A DNA stretch of 64,000 nucleotides from Desulfohalovibrio reitneri. GTDB taxonomy: Bacteria; Desulfobacterota; Desulfovibrionia; Desulfovibrionales; Desulfovibrionaceae. Within the stretch, counting starts at the first letter, position 1, and each line of letters begins with the position of its first letter. Positions 23,732 through 31,991 of the stretch are shown piece by piece. The notes below the pieces were generated by a model, which did not search any database, had not been told where the DNA came from, and saw nothing but the letters and a program-made list of their open reading frames with translations. Made by a program: the position numbers and the translations under genes. Where the stretch lies: the NCBI RefSeq assembly GCF_000711295.1, contig NZ_JOMJ01000004.1, positions 310,001 to 374,000 of the forward strand, written 5' to 3'.

Positions 23732-23877
23732 CATCCTCTCCCATCCGGACTGTCACCGTCGGCTCTGGAATCGCACCAGATCTGCTTGACCTCCCCCCGC
23801 GCGGGGGAGCGCTCGCGGGCTCCCGGCCCAAAGGCCGGATCACCGCCGGTGGGGAATTGCACCCCGCCCTGAGGATC
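23732..23877 (-). promoter_or_regulatory. FMN riboswitch (RFN element) controlling ribB
   Basis: Read on the minus strand, the conserved RFN features appear in order: ATCCTC (P1, 23876-23871), GGGGTGCAATTCCCCACCGG, a GCCGGGAGCCCGCGAG junction, a variable GC hairpin, GCAGATCTGGTGCGATTCC, GAGCCGACGGT-GACAGTCCGGATGG, and the closing GAGGAT (23738-23733). The 130 bases to ribB include a perfect 8-bp GC hairpin (23662-23678) that could be part of the expression platform. It binds FMN and reduces ribB expression by early termination or by hiding the ribosome site; which of the two is not clear. Confidence 0.93.
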
Positions 23878-23884
23878 GGGAGGA

Positions 23885-23913
23885 GTTGTACCCGGCGGGG
23901 GGACGGGGGTCAA
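23885..23913 (-). promoter_or_regulatory. Promoter of the riboswitch-ribB transcript
   Basis: On the minus strand TTGACC (23913-23908) and TACAAC (23890-23885) are exactly 17 bases apart. Predicted initiation near 23878 coincides with the first base of the riboswitch, which strongly supports the call. Confidence 0.7.
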
Positions 23914-23951
23914 TGTGGAGAAATCGGTGGAGAGGGCTTGCCGGAAAAAAA

Positions 23952-24028
23952 TGGTCGGGGCGGAGGGATTTGAACCCCCGGCATCGTGCTCCCAAAGCAC
24001 GCGCGCTACCAGACTGCGCCACGCCCCG
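23952..24028 (-). tRNA. tRNA-Pro (anticodon TGG)
   Basis: This 77-base tRNA includes an encoded CCA end. The acceptor stem is CGGGGCG paired with CGCCCCG, the D arm holds AGTCTGGTAG, and the anticodon loop TTTGGGA within stem CGTGC/GCACG gives TGG, decoding CCA proline codons. The T arm GGGGGTTCAAATCCC is standard. It lies 38 bases upstream of the ribB promoter and is transcribed in the same direction. Confidence 0.97.
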
Positions 24029-24206
24029 TTGCCAGTGAGTGCGGGCCGGCCCGGGGTGGACCGGCGGATCGTCGCGGGAAGAGCCGCGCGACGGGAGGCC
24101 ATGCCTACCCCAAGCTCGGGGCGCTTGCAAGCGTCGGCGCGCGGGCGTCACCTGGACAGGCCCCGCGACGACGAGGTCGGCATGTGGGTTTTGCCGTCGT
24201 TACACC

Positions 24207-24344
24207 TTACACTAGGGCGAGGACGCCGATGACGATGAGGTAGATGGCCACGATGTAGTTCAGCAGTTTCGGCTGCACCAAAATGAGCACGCCGGCCACA
24301 ATGGACAGCACGGGTCCGAGGTAGCCTCCTCCATGAGGTGTCAT
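24207..24344 (-). CDS. 45-residue membrane protein, DUF3096-like
   Basis: This 45-residue protein has two hydrophobic stretches (YLGPVLSIVAGVLILV and NYIVAIYLIVIGVLALV) joined by a short QPKLL turn, forming a membrane hairpin. The pattern SIVAGVLILV-P-LLNYIVAIYLIVIG is that of the DUF3096 family of tiny membrane proteins with no known function. Its ATG overlaps the amrS stop in an ATGA and GGAG lies in the amrS tail, so translation is coupled to amrS. It is short but convincing because of its family pattern and position. Confidence 0.8.
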   Translation of the reverse strand: MTPHGGGYLGPVLSIVAGVLILVQPKLLNYIVAIYLIVIGVLALV

Positions 24345-25351
24345 GCGAACACTCCTTCGGTTTTATGGCCGCATTCGGGGCAGGAGCCGTCCTCGCGCAC
24401 CGGCCCGGCGACCTGGTAGCCGCTGCGCTTGATGCACACGCAGCCGCACTCCGGGCACTTGGTGGAGTTGGAATCGTGGCCGGGCACGTTGCCCAGGTAA
24501 ACGTACTCCAACCCCGCCTCCTTGCCGATGGCGAAGGCGCGTTCCAGCGTCTCCACCGGCGTGGAGGGTTCGGTCATCTTGTAGGTTGGGTGGTAGCGGG
24601 AGAGATGCCAGGGCGTGGACTTGCCCAGGTCGTTGGCGATGAACCCGGCCATTTGCCGCAGCTCGTCCTCCGAGTCGTTCCAGTTGGGGATGATCAGGCT
24701 TGTGACCTCCAGGTGCCAGCCGAGGCGGCGGATGTGGCGCAGGTTGTCCAGCACCGGGTTCAGCCGGGCGTCGCACAGCTCCTTGTAGAAACGGTCGGTG
24801 AAGGCCTTGAGGTCTACGTTGGCGGCGTGGATGACGTCCTTGCAGGAGTCGAGCATCTTGTCGGTCATGAAGCCGTTGGAGACCAGGATGTTCTTCAGCC
24901 CCTCCTCCACGGCCAGCCGGGCCGTCTCCATGACCAACTCGAAGAAGATGGTCGGCTCCGAGTAGGTGTAGGAGATGGAGGCCGCGCCCAGGTCCTTGGC
25001 CGTGGCCACGATGCGCTCCGGGGTGATGGCCTCGCCCGTGGGGTCCCGTCCCTCCTTGGGCGACTGGGACAGGGAGTAGTTTTGGCAGAAGCCGCAGGCG
25101 ATGTTGCATCCCTGCGTGCCGATGGAGAACGACGTGGTTCCCGGCAGGAAGTGGTAGAGCGGCTTTTTCTCGATGGGGTCGAGGTTGGCCGCGGCCACCT
25201 TGTCGAAGACAAGGGTGAAGAGGGTGCCGCCCTGGTTGAGGCGCACGCCGCACTTGCCGCGCTCGCCGTCCTTGATGAGGCAGTATTGGGAGCACAGCTC
25301 GCATTGCACCCGGTTCTGCGATCTGGGCCGCCAGAGCAGCGCTTCGCGCAT
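24341..25351 (-). CDS. amrS: AmmeMemoRadiSam system radical SAM enzyme AmrS
   Basis: This 336-residue radical SAM protein has CNIACGFC (CxxxCxxC) near residue 90 and an N-terminal metal-like cluster (CELCSQYC, KCGVRLN) typical of AmrS, the radical SAM member of the AmmeMemoRadiSam trio. A C-terminal zinc ribbon has Cys pairs CPECGCVC and CPECG separated by a conserved IKRSGYQV segment. The reaction of the system is not established in detail. The start MREALLWRPRSQN is preceded by AAAGGAG. It follows a small exported-protein gene and overlaps the tiny membrane protein gene. The Memo and AMMECR1 partners are not in this window. Confidence 0.88.
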   Translation of the reverse strand: MREALLWRPRSQNRVQCELCSQYCLIKDGERGKCGVRLNQGGTLFTLVFDKVAAANLDPIEKKPLYHFLPGTTSFSIGTQGCNIACGFCQNYSLSQSPKEGRDPTGEAITPERIVATAKDLGAASISYTYSEPTIFFELVMETARLAVEEGLKNILVSNGFMTDKMLDSCKDVIHAANVDLKAFTDRFYKELCDARLNPVLDNLRHIRRLGWHLEVTSLIIPNWNDSEDELRQMAGFIANDLGKSTPWHLSRYHPTYKMTEPSTPVETLERAFAIGKEAGLEYVYLGNVPGHDSNSTKCPECGCVCIKRSGYQVAGPVREDGSCPECGHKTEGVFA

Positions 25352-25394
25352 ACGCGAGACTCCTTTGACGTACGGCGCGGGGCGCGCCGGTTTG

Positions 25395-25727
25395 TCATTC
25401 TTCCGGCAGGATGATGACCGGCTCGATGGGGCCGATCTTGGGATCCTCCTCCCGGCAGTCCTCCTCCTTGTCGATGTCCCCGGCCGGGCCAACTTCCATG
25501 GTGCGGTCGCCGGTGGCCGGGTCGCGGCCGAAGCGGATTCTTCCCTCGCCCGTGCCCATGGTGTTGTCCCTGCGGTCAGGGGCGGTGTCCGGGTTGAGGG
25601 TGTAGCCTGAGTACCCGGACTCGCCGGGGGGCTGGTTCGTTCCGTTGGCCCCCCAGGCGGGCGCGGTCGCCAGCAACGTCAACAGCAACGCGCAAAGGGG
25701 CTTTCGGAGGATGGCCGGATTCGTCAT
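25395..25727 (-). CDS. Small exported acidic protein
   Basis: This 110-residue protein starts MTNPAILRKPLCALLLTLLATAPAWGA, a clear Sec signal peptide with cleavage after AWGA or nearby. AAGGAG lies upstream. The mature part of about 85 residues is acidic, Pro- and Gly-rich and probably unstructured (PPGESGYSGYTLNPDTAPDRRD, then PAGDIDKEEDCREEDPKIGP), with a single Cys. No family was recognised. It lies 43 bases before amrS on the same strand and diverges from purM. A periplasmic location is the only firm inference. Confidence 0.75.
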   Translation of the reverse strand: MTNPAILRKPLCALLLTLLATAPAWGANGTNQPPGESGYSGYTLNPDTAPDRRDNTMGTGEGRIRFGRDPATGDRTMEVGPAGDIDKEEDCREEDPKIGPIEPVIILPEE

Positions 25728-25736
25728 ACAATCTCC

Positions 25737-25765
25737 TTGAACTCCGTGGGTTCTCACCCTATACA
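25737..25765 (+). promoter_or_regulatory. Candidate promoter of purM
   Basis: TTGAAC (25737-25742) and TATACA (25760-25765) are 17 bases apart, giving a leader of about 35 bases before the purM ATG. Confidence 0.6.
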
Positions 25766-25806
25766 TGGTTCTCCACCTTTTCAGGCAAAAGTGCAAGGGA
25801 ACCCCC

Positions 25807-26868
25807 ATGCAAGGCGACCGTTCCAAGGCCTACAAAGAAGCAGGCGTCGACATAGACGCCGCCACCGACCTCGTTAAATCAATCAAGAAGATGGCCCAGG
25901 CCACCTTCACCAAGGGCGTCATCACCGACATCGGCGGGTTCGGCGGCCTGTTCAAGCCCGATGTCTCCGGGATGCAGGAACCGGTCCTGGTGGCCGGTGC
26001 GGACGGCGTGGGCACCAAGCTCAAGCTGGCCTTCGCCTTCGACCGCCATGACACCATTGGTGTGGACCTGGTGGCCATGAGCGTCAACGACATCCTTGTG
26101 CAGGGAGCCAAGCCCCTGTTCTTCCTGGACTACTTCGCCTGCGGCAAGCTGGAGCAGGGAACGGCCAAGCAGGTCGTCTCCGGCGTGGCCGCGGGCTGCC
26201 GCGAGTCCGAGTGCGCCCTGCTGGGCGGCGAGACTGCGGAGATGCCCGGCTTCTACGCCGACGGCGAGTACGACCTCTCCGGCTTCTGCGTGGGGCTGGT
26301 GGACAACGCCGACATCGTGGACGGCTCCTCCATCCGCGTGGGCGACGCCGTCATCGGCCTGGCCTCCTCCGGCCTGCACTCCAACGGCTACTCCCTGGTG
26401 CGCAAGCTTCTGGACAAGTCCGGCCTGGGCCCGGACGATACCTTCCCCGGCACCCGCAAGAAGGTCTCCACCGTGCTGCTGGAGCCCACCCGCATCTACG
26501 CCAAGGCGGTACGGTCCATCCGGCGCGACCTGGAGATAAAGGGCATGGTGCACGTCACCGGCGGCGGCTTCTACGAGAACATCCCCCGCGTGCTGCCGCG
26601 CGGCGTGTCCGCCCGGCTGCGCTTCGGCTCCTGGGACATGCCCCCGGTCTTCGACTGGCTCAAGGAGCAGGGTGGGCTGTCCTGGGAGGAGATGCTGCAG
26701 ATCTTCAACTGCGGCCTGGGCTACCTGATGGTGGTGCGGCCGGAGCTGGTTGAGGACGTCATCGGGCGGCTGGAGGGAACCGGCTGCCCGGCCTTCCACG
26801 TGGGCACCATCGAGCGCGCTGAAAAGGGCCAGGAGCGCGTGCTGGTGGATTTTCCCGAGGGCTGCTGA
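25807..26868 (+). CDS. purM: Phosphoribosylformylglycinamidine cyclo-ligase PurM
   Basis: This 353-residue enzyme makes aminoimidazole ribotide in purine synthesis using ATP. Family segments: YKEAGVDIDAATDLV near the start, GGFGGLFKP, VAGADGVGTKLKLAF near residue 60, VDLVAMSVNDILVQGA with the metal Asp, and GGETAEMPGFY near 143. The C-terminal HVTGGGFYENIPRVLP is also diagnostic. ATG 25807 is chosen over an upstream GTG because YKEAGVD follows directly and AAGGGA precedes it. It is monocistronic, with a terminator embedded in the convergent downstream gene. Confidence 0.95.
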   Translation: MQGDRSKAYKEAGVDIDAATDLVKSIKKMAQATFTKGVITDIGGFGGLFKPDVSGMQEPVLVAGADGVGTKLKLAFAFDRHDTIGVDLVAMSVNDILVQGAKPLFFLDYFACGKLEQGTAKQVVSGVAAGCRESECALLGGETAEMPGFYADGEYDLSGFCVGLVDNADIVDGSSIRVGDAVIGLASSGLHSNGYSLVRKLLDKSGLGPDDTFPGTRKKVSTVLLEPTRIYAKAVRSIRRDLEIKGMVHVTGGGFYENIPRVLPRGVSARLRFGSWDMPPVFDWLKEQGGLSWEEMLQIFNCGLGYLMVVRPELVEDVIGRLEGTGCPAFHVGTIERAEKGQERVLVDFPEGC

Positions 26869-26901
26869 CCGGCCCCTGAGCGAGAGAGCGGGAGGCGCGG
26901 A

Positions 26902-28176
26902 TCAGTCCGCGTCCTGCTCCACATACGGATTGAAGTATCCAAAGCCCACCCCCGGGTGGGCTTTTTTAATGCGCTTGCGGAAGTTGGCCAGCCCCATGCA
27001 CGGGCCGTGGTCGATGCCTTCCAGCAGGGCCATGTAGAGCTCGGGGTCCAGATTGAGGTTGCGCAGCTGGATGAAATCCACGCCGGTGGCCTCGATGAAT
27101 CCCGACAAGGCCTCCATCTCGTTCTCCGTGTCGGAGACTCCGGGAAAGAAGAAGTAGTTGAGGGAGACGAACAGCCCGTGGCGCTTGGCTTGGCGGGCGC
27201 ATTCACGCACGTCGTCGAATGAGAATGAGCGGGGGCGGGCGTAGCGGGTGTAGGCATCCTCCCGCGCCGAGCTGAGGGAGACCCGCATGGAGGAGAATCC
27301 GGCTTTGGCCAGTTGCGCCACCACCTCCGGCCGCGAGCCGTTAGTGTTGACGTTGACCGTGCCCGGCCCGCCCTGGTCGCGGTAGCGCCGGGTGGCCTCG
27401 GCCAGCAGGTCGGCCTCGGTCAGCGGCTCGCCCTCGCAGCCCTGGCCGAAGGAGAGGATGGGCCGCTTGGCCCGCTCGGCGTGGGCGGTCATGACCTCCA
27501 GCACCTCGTCCGGAGTGGGGGTGAAGCGCAGCCGGTCCTGGGTGGCGGGAAAGCCTGAATCCGGCGGCTGGGAGGAGATGCAGCCCAGGCAGTCCGCGTT
27601 GCAGGCGCGGGAGGTGGGCAGGGGGGCCTCGAACCGGCCCAGGGCCAGATTCTTGGCCGCTGGGCAGCCGGAGACCAGGGCGCAGCCGGTCAGGTGGCGC
27701 ACGAGCCGGTTCTCCGGGAAGCGCTTCATGAGCTTTTCCGCGCCCTGGCGGACCTTCTCCGGAGGGATGTTGGTGAATACCTGGCGGCGGTCCTCGTCCA
27801 CCTTGCGGGCGGCCACCCAGAAGGAGCCCTCGGCCCAGCCCACCGCGCCGTAGGCGAACAGGGGCAGCCGGGCGGCCTCGTCGCGGGTGTGGTAGGCGGC
27901 CACCGCCCCCAGGGTGTGCCCGGGGGAAATGAAGGCGGCCACCGCGGGCTCCTCCAAGGCCTCTACCTGGCCGGACTCGGGGTCGAACCCCACGGCCAGG
28001 CGGTTTTCCAGCAGGAACAGCTCGCTCTCGTCCGGCAGCCGGATCAGTTCGTCCGGCCGGGGCAGGGTTATCTCGTCGCCGCGCCGGACCACCATCAGCA
28101 GTTCCGGGTGTTCGACGATCTCGCCATCGGCCGTGGCCGAGAGCAGGTGGGGCATGGGGGGCTTGCGCTTGCTCAT
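26902..28176 (-). CDS. Radical SAM protein of unknown substrate
   Basis: This 424-residue protein has the radical SAM cluster motif CNADCLGC near residue 194 in an N-extended architecture. The first 190 residues, a fold without clear motifs, include GHTLGAVAAYHT and FAYGAVGWAEGSFWVAARK and may be a substrate or regulatory domain. The barrel half includes SFGQGCEGEPL, the usual glycine-rich SAM site, NVNTNGSRPEVV and MRVSLSSAR. It resembles the anaerobic sulfatase-type / MoaA-like branch. Neighbours (purM convergent, rpsI behind) give no pathway clue. Its last 20 codons carry the purM terminator on the opposite strand. Confidence 0.8.
   Translation of the reverse strand: MSKRKPPMPHLLSATADGEIVEHPELLMVVRRGDEITLPRPDELIRLPDESELFLLENRLAVGFDPESGQVEALEEPAVAAFISPGHTLGAVAAYHTRDEAARLPLFAYGAVGWAEGSFWVAARKVDEDRRQVFTNIPPEKVRQGAEKLMKRFPENRLVRHLTGCALVSGCPAAKNLALGRFEAPLPTSRACNADCLGCISSQPPDSGFPATQDRLRFTPTPDEVLEVMTAHAERAKRPILSFGQGCEGEPLTEADLLAEATRRYRDQGGPGTVNVNTNGSRPEVVAQLAKAGFSSMRVSLSSAREDAYTRYARPRSFSFDDVRECARQAKRHGLFVSLNYFFFPGVSDTENEMEALSGFIEATGVDFIQLRNLNLDPELYMALLEGIDHGPCMGLANFRKRIKKAHPGVGFGYFNPYVEQDAD
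26941..26967 (+). terminator. purM terminator inside the convergent gene
   Basis: A perfect 11-bp stem (26941-26951 with 26954-26964) with a CC loop ends in a run of six T residues on the plus strand. It lies 73 bases past the purM stop, wholly within the C-terminal codons of the leftward radical SAM gene (encoding KKAHPGVGF on that strand). Confidence 0.8.
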
Positions 28177-28245
28177 GGGGACGCCTTCGCGGACGGGCAA
28201 GATGTAATAGGGAACGGCCCCCCTGGCAAGGCGGGACGGGGGAAA

Positions 28246-28283
28246 CGAAAAAAGGGACGCGGCGCGCAGAAGCGCCGCGTCCC
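28246..28283 (-). terminator. Terminator of rplM-rpsI
   Basis: A 12-bp stem (28254-28265 with 28272-28283) is followed on the minus strand by TTTTTT CGTTTCC, 25 bases after the rpsI stop codon. Confidence 0.9.
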
Positions 28284-28307
28284 GAAGCAAAGGGAAACGC
28301 GGAGGGT

Positions 28308-28697
28308 TTACCGCTTGGAGTACTGGAACCGGGCGCGGGCGCTGCGCTGGCCGTACTTCTTGCGTTCCTTGACGCGCGCGTCGCGGGTCAGGAAACCGGC
28401 CTTCTTGAGGGCCGGGCGCAGTTCGGGGTCGAGCTCCAGCAGGGCGCGGGAAATGCCGTGGCGCACGGCCTGGGCTTGCCCGGAGATGCCGCCGCCGTCC
28501 ACGTTCACGCGGACGTCGTACTTGCCGATGGTCTTGGTCAGGTTCAGGGGCTGCTGGATGACCATCTGCAGGGTGGCCCTGGGGAAATACTCCTCCAGAG
28601 CCCGTCCGTTGACCACGATCTCGCCCTTGCCGGGATAGAGACGGGTGCGGGCGACGGAATTCTTGCGCTTGCCGGTGCCGTAGAAGAAATCGCTCAT
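28308..28697 (-). CDS. rpsI: 30S ribosomal protein S9
   Basis: This 129-residue protein begins [23 protein letters not shown] and ends with the basic tail [16 protein letters not shown], which in S9 reaches towards the P-site tRNA anticodon. The central [21 protein letters not shown] segment is a family hallmark. It is nearly standard length. It lies 9 bases after rplM and is co-transcribed from the rplM promoter. Confidence 0.97.
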   Translation of the reverse strand: MSDFFYGTGKRKNSVARTRLYPGKGEIVVNGRALEEYFPRATLQMVIQQPLNLTKTIGKYDVRVNVDGGGISGQAQAVRHGISRALLELDPELRPALKKAGFLTRDARVKERKKYGQRSARARFQYSKR

Positions 28698-28706
28698 GTC
28701 GGGCTC

Positions 28707-29135
28707 CTACAACTCCAGGACCTTGGGTTCCTGGGCCGTGTGCGGGTGGTCGGGACCGGAGTAGACTTTCAGCTTTTTGAGAAGCTGGCGGCCCAGACGG
28801 TTTTTGGGCAGCATACCGCGCACAGCGGTGTACAGGACATCCTCGGGCTTGTGGCCCAGCTTCTCGCGCAGGCTCTGCTCCTTGATGCCGCCGACGTGTC
28901 CGGTGTGGCGGTAATACTTTTTGTCGTCCATCTTGCGGCCGGTGACGCGGATCTTCTCCGCGTTGACCACCACGACGAAGTCGCCGTTGTCCATGTGGGG
29001 GGCGAATTCGGGCTTGTGCTTACCGCGCAGGCGGGTGGCGATCTGCGTGGCCAGGCGGCCCAGAATCTGGTCCTCGGCGTCCACAACCACCCATTCGCGG
29101 TTGATGTCTTGGGGCGTGGGGCTCCACGTCTTCAT
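28707..29135 (-). CDS. rplM: 50S ribosomal protein L13
   Basis: This 142-residue protein begins [29 protein letters not shown]; family motifs include [24 protein letters not shown] and [17 protein letters not shown] 29135, with GAGGAG upstream, is used in place of an alternative start 9 codons earlier. Together with rpsI it forms the usual L13-S9 operon, with a strong promoter overlapping the upstream methyltransferase end. Confidence 0.97.
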   Translation of the reverse strand: MKTWSPTPQDINREWVVVDAEDQILGRLATQIATRLRGKHKPEFAPHMDNGDFVVVVNAEKIRVTGRKMDDKKYYRHTGHVGGIKEQSLREKLGHKPEDVLYTAVRGMLPKNRLGRQLLKKLKVYSGPDHPHTAQEPKVLEL

Positions 29136-29171
29136 AGTCCGTTCTCCTCGGTGCGAACTCAAAGGAGGGGT

Positions 29172-29200
29172 TTCTTATTGTTTTTGCCGGACCCTGTCAA
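29172..29200 (-). promoter_or_regulatory. Promoter of rplM-rpsI
   Basis: On the minus strand a consensus TTGACA (29200-29195) is followed after 17 bases by TAAGAA (29177-29172). The -35 box lies within the last codons of the methyltransferase gene; initiation near 29165 gives a leader of about 30 bases. Confidence 0.65.
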
Positions 29201-30116
29201 GGGCTTGGTCCACCTTGGGATGGCGCCTTCTGGCCACCATCGTCATGTCGCCGGAGTTAATGAGAATCCTCTGCCGTTCCGTAAGTTCCGGCCGTTTGCG
29301 CGCGGTCCGCTTCCACCACTGCTTGTGCAGCCAGATGACGGGGTCCGCCAGCCTGCGGCATCCCTGCCGGGACATGCCGGGGAACATGCCCATGCGGAAA
29401 ATGGAGTGCAAGCAGTTGCTGGACGGCCCCAGCCGCTCCACGTCGAACCCCGCGTATCCGAGCAGCCCGGCCACGCCCATGTGGGTCATGTGGAAGTAGC
29501 TGTCCGAATGGAACGGCTCCAGAAAGGCCACCGTGGCGATGAACAGCCCGCCGGGCTTGAGCACGCGGTGGATTTCCTTCATGGCCCGGTGCGGGTAGCG
29601 CAGGTGCTCCAGCACGGCCATGGACAGGACGAGGTCCACGGAGCGGTCGGCCACGGGGAGGAGGTGCGCGTCGCCCAGCACCGGGGCGCGCTTGGATTCG
29701 GAATCCAGCCCCAGCCAAGCGTAGCCCGCGTGTTCGGCCACCGGGCGGTGCCCGCCCTTGCCGCAGCCCAGGTCCAGGCACACGGCGTCCGTCCCCGCCT
29801 TGGGGATGTAGGACAGGATTTCGCTGGTGAAGTGCTTGGGCACGTTCATGGAACTCCAGTCCACGTCCGGGCGGGGATTGGGCTCCAGCGGCTCGTAGCG
29901 CACGCCGTCCGGGTGCTCGAAAGGTTCGCCCAGCGTGAAGTCCAGGCTGATCGTCTCCGTATGCCGGGGGCGGAAATCGAGTTGCTTCCGCTCCGTGCGG
30001 GGAAAATCCAGGTCGCACTCCGGGCAGTGGTAGTGGGGGAGTTCGTCCGTGGCCCACTCCGGGTGGCGGCGGCAGTGGGGGCAGACGAGGACGGAGCGGA
30101 CGGTCTTGGACAGCAT
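29175..30116 (-). CDS. SAM-dependent methyltransferase with N-terminal zinc ribbon
   Basis: This 313-residue protein has a Cys4 zinc ribbon (CPHCRR at 12-17 and CPEC near 31) of the kind seen in Trm112-like or RlmA-type methyltransferases. A class I Rossmann methyltransferase domain follows: CLDLGCGKGGH near 113 (motif I), VDLVLSMAVLEHLRYP near 160 and IHRVLKPGGLFIATVA near 183. The C-terminus is basic. LEH and MKEIHRVLKPGG are standard for the small-molecule or lipid Methyltransf_11 group. The substrate is unknown. It is followed by rplM, whose promoter overlaps its end, and sits between the HD hydrolase and rplM. Confidence 0.85.
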   Translation of the reverse strand: MLSKTVRSVLVCPHCRRHPEWATDELPHYHCPECDLDFPRTERKQLDFRPRHTETISLDFTLGEPFEHPDGVRYEPLEPNPRPDVDWSSMNVPKHFTSEILSYIPKAGTDAVCLDLGCGKGGHRPVAEHAGYAWLGLDSESKRAPVLGDAHLLPVADRSVDLVLSMAVLEHLRYPHRAMKEIHRVLKPGGLFIATVAFLEPFHSDSYFHMTHMGVAGLLGYAGFDVERLGPSSNCLHSIFRMGMFPGMSRQGCRRLADPVIWLHKQWWKRTARKRPELTERQRILINSGDMTMVARRRHPKVDQALDRVRQKQ

Positions 30117-30158
30117 GGCGGGGCAACCTAACGCAGAGTCTTTCAGGAGGGAAGGGGT

Positions 30159-31403
30159 TCAGTCGAAGTCCGCCAGCAGGGAGCCTATGTGGACGCCGTG
30201 CTGGTAGGGATTGGCGGCGTACATGCCGCGTATGCGCCACAGCGACTGCTGCAGCCCCTCGGAGGTGATGCCGTTGCGCATGGCGGTGTAGGCCTCCAGA
30301 AAGGCGGCCAGGGAGTCGCAGATCTTCAGCAGGCCGCCGTCCAGCGGGTCGTACTCGTCCCCCTCGAAGCTCTCCCGCAGTGATTCGTAGGAGGCCTTGA
30401 CCACCTTGCCGTCGCGCTTGCGCACGCGGGTGACGAATTCCCCGCCCGAGTCCAGCCCCAGGAAATAGGCCAGCCGCTCGCCCACCGGCCGCAGCATGTC
30501 CGAGCGCAGCAGGGAGAAGACACGCTTGTCCAGGGCGTCGCGTTCGTAGCGCTGGATGAGGTCGGCGATACCCTCCACGCTGCGCTTGACCGGGGAAATG
30601 ATGTCGCGGGTGAGCAGTTCGGGCAGGTCGTGCACCAGCCCGGCGAAGAAGCTGTTCTGCTTGCGCGCCTCGCAGGCATCCTGCTCCAGGCAGAAAAGGT
30701 AGGCGAAACATGCCACGATGAACATGTGCCCCAGCACCGAGGTTTCCGGGATGCGGGGGGTCTGCGACCAGCGGGTCTGGAAGCGGAGCCTGCCCGCCAG
30801 CCGGGCGAAGCGGTCCAGGTTGCTGCCTTCGGTGAGCAGGTCGGGCACGCCCTCGATGTCGGCGTGCCGCTCCAGGGTCTGCTGGAAATCCGCCTCGATC
30901 TCCTCCAGTTCCTCGTCCCACGGGTTGATGTCCTTGATGAGCAGGAACTCGGCCCGGGAGGCGTAGATGTGGGAGGCGAAGAGGATGCGCCCGGCCAGGT
31001 CCTCGTGGTCCGGTTTGGCCAGGTAGTTCTCCAGGCGGGTGCAGAACTCGGGCCCCAGCACCTGGATGCGCGGGGTGAGCTGCTCCACCACCCAGCCGGT
31101 GAGGCGGGCGTAGTGCTCGGGATTTTCCTTTATCTGATAGAAGACCGGCGGCTTGATGTCGGTTATGATGAGCCGGTACATGTACTCGAACAGCCCGCCC
31201 TCCACGATGCGCCCGCCCAGGGCCGTGCGCTCGTCCAGGCTCATGCCGCGGGAGTTTATCTCGAAAAGGGCCCAGGCGATGAGCATCTTGTGGGCCTGCT
31301 TGTCCACCTCGTACAATTCGATGGGACGCAGCTTGTCGTTCCAGCGCTTCATGTACGAGCCGGAGAAGAGAAGTTGGAGCAGGCTCTTGCGGATGCTTGG
31401 CAT
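30159..31403 (-). CDS. HD-domain phosphohydrolase
   Basis: This 414-residue protein has an HD domain around residue 275, where FAGLVHDLPELLTRDI supplies the His-Asp metal pair and DLPE is typical of the YfbR / HD_2 group. HMFIVACFAYLFCLEQ upstream and SLAAFLEAYTAM downstream complete the helical core. The first 200 residues (MLIAWALFEINSRG, FEYMYRLIITDIKPP) are all-alpha and of uncertain role. The family includes 5'-nucleotidases and other metal-dependent phosphohydrolases; the substrate cannot be assigned. The start MPSIRKSLLQLLFSG is chosen over a longer frame for lack of any ribosome site in the latter. Confidence 0.8.
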   Translation of the reverse strand: MPSIRKSLLQLLFSGSYMKRWNDKLRPIELYEVDKQAHKMLIAWALFEINSRGMSLDERTALGGRIVEGGLFEYMYRLIITDIKPPVFYQIKENPEHYARLTGWVVEQLTPRIQVLGPEFCTRLENYLAKPDHEDLAGRILFASHIYASRAEFLLIKDINPWDEELEEIEADFQQTLERHADIEGVPDLLTEGSNLDRFARLAGRLRFQTRWSQTPRIPETSVLGHMFIVACFAYLFCLEQDACEARKQNSFFAGLVHDLPELLTRDIISPVKRSVEGIADLIQRYERDALDKRVFSLLRSDMLRPVGERLAYFLGLDSGGEFVTRVRKRDGKVVKASYESLRESFEGDEYDPLDGGLLKICDSLAAFLEAYTAMRNGITSEGLQQSLWRIRGMYAANPYQHGVHIGSLLADFD

Positions 31404-31486
31404 GATATCGTTCCGAGGGTAAAAGCGGCCTGGCAAAGGCGGTGGCACTCTAGCCCCGGCACAGGCAAAGCACAAGGAGGGAAATC

Positions 31487-31972
31487 GTGCTGCAGCGTAA
31501 ACGCGCCTGGGACGTCATGCGCGAGGATTTTTTCGCGGTCGAGGAGGACGCCGATCTCGGCTCTGTCATGGACGGGCTGCGGGAGCGGCTTAAGGAACAG
31601 CCCGAGGCGCATCTGGTCATCGTGTGCGGCCGTGGTGGACGGCTGCGCGGCGTGGTCACGGCCTGGGACGCCCTGCGCACCACCCGGGCCTGCCTGCAGC
31701 GGGACGAGGAACTGGAGGCGGCCGGGGAGAAGGACTGGGAAGCGGCCTTCTCCCGCGCCTGCAAGGAGTGCCGCGAGGTCCCGGTGCGCAAGCTCATCAA
31801 TCGCGACGCGCCCATCGTCAAACCCTCGGACCAGCTCCAGGTGGTGCTGGACGCCCTGGTGGAGAGCCGCCGCAACTGGGTGGTGGTGGAGGAGGGCGGC
31901 AAGCCCATCGGGGTCATCCTCATCGGCGACCTCTTCCGCGAGATAACCCGCGAAATGACCTTGCCCAGGTAA
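31487..31972 (+). CDS. CBS-domain protein
   Basis: This 161-residue protein consists of a tandem CBS pair: residues about 5-60 (AWDVMREDFFAVEEDADL, LRGVVTAWDAL) and 98-155 (VPVRKLINRDAPIVKPSDQLQVVLDALVE, PIGVILIGDLFREI). An acidic linker of about 35 residues includes CKEC between them. CBS pairs bind adenine nucleotides and act as energy sensors, usually attached to or interacting with another protein; no partner domain is present. It starts with GTG behind AAGGAGG and ends at a strong bidirectional terminator. Confidence 0.85.
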   Translation: MLQRKRAWDVMREDFFAVEEDADLGSVMDGLRERLKEQPEAHLVIVCGRGGRLRGVVTAWDALRTTRACLQRDEELEAAGEKDWEAAFSRACKECREVPVRKLINRDAPIVKPSDQLQVVLDALVESRRNWVVVEEGGKPIGVILIGDLFREITREMTLPR

Positions 31973-31991
31973 CGGGCGGCGGAAACGGACG

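Noticed and set aside
24029-24206. Additional tRNA or small RNA upstream of tRNA-Pro
   Set aside because: No second cloverleaf was found; only a weak TTGCAA-17-TAGGCA promoter-like pair, too poor to report.
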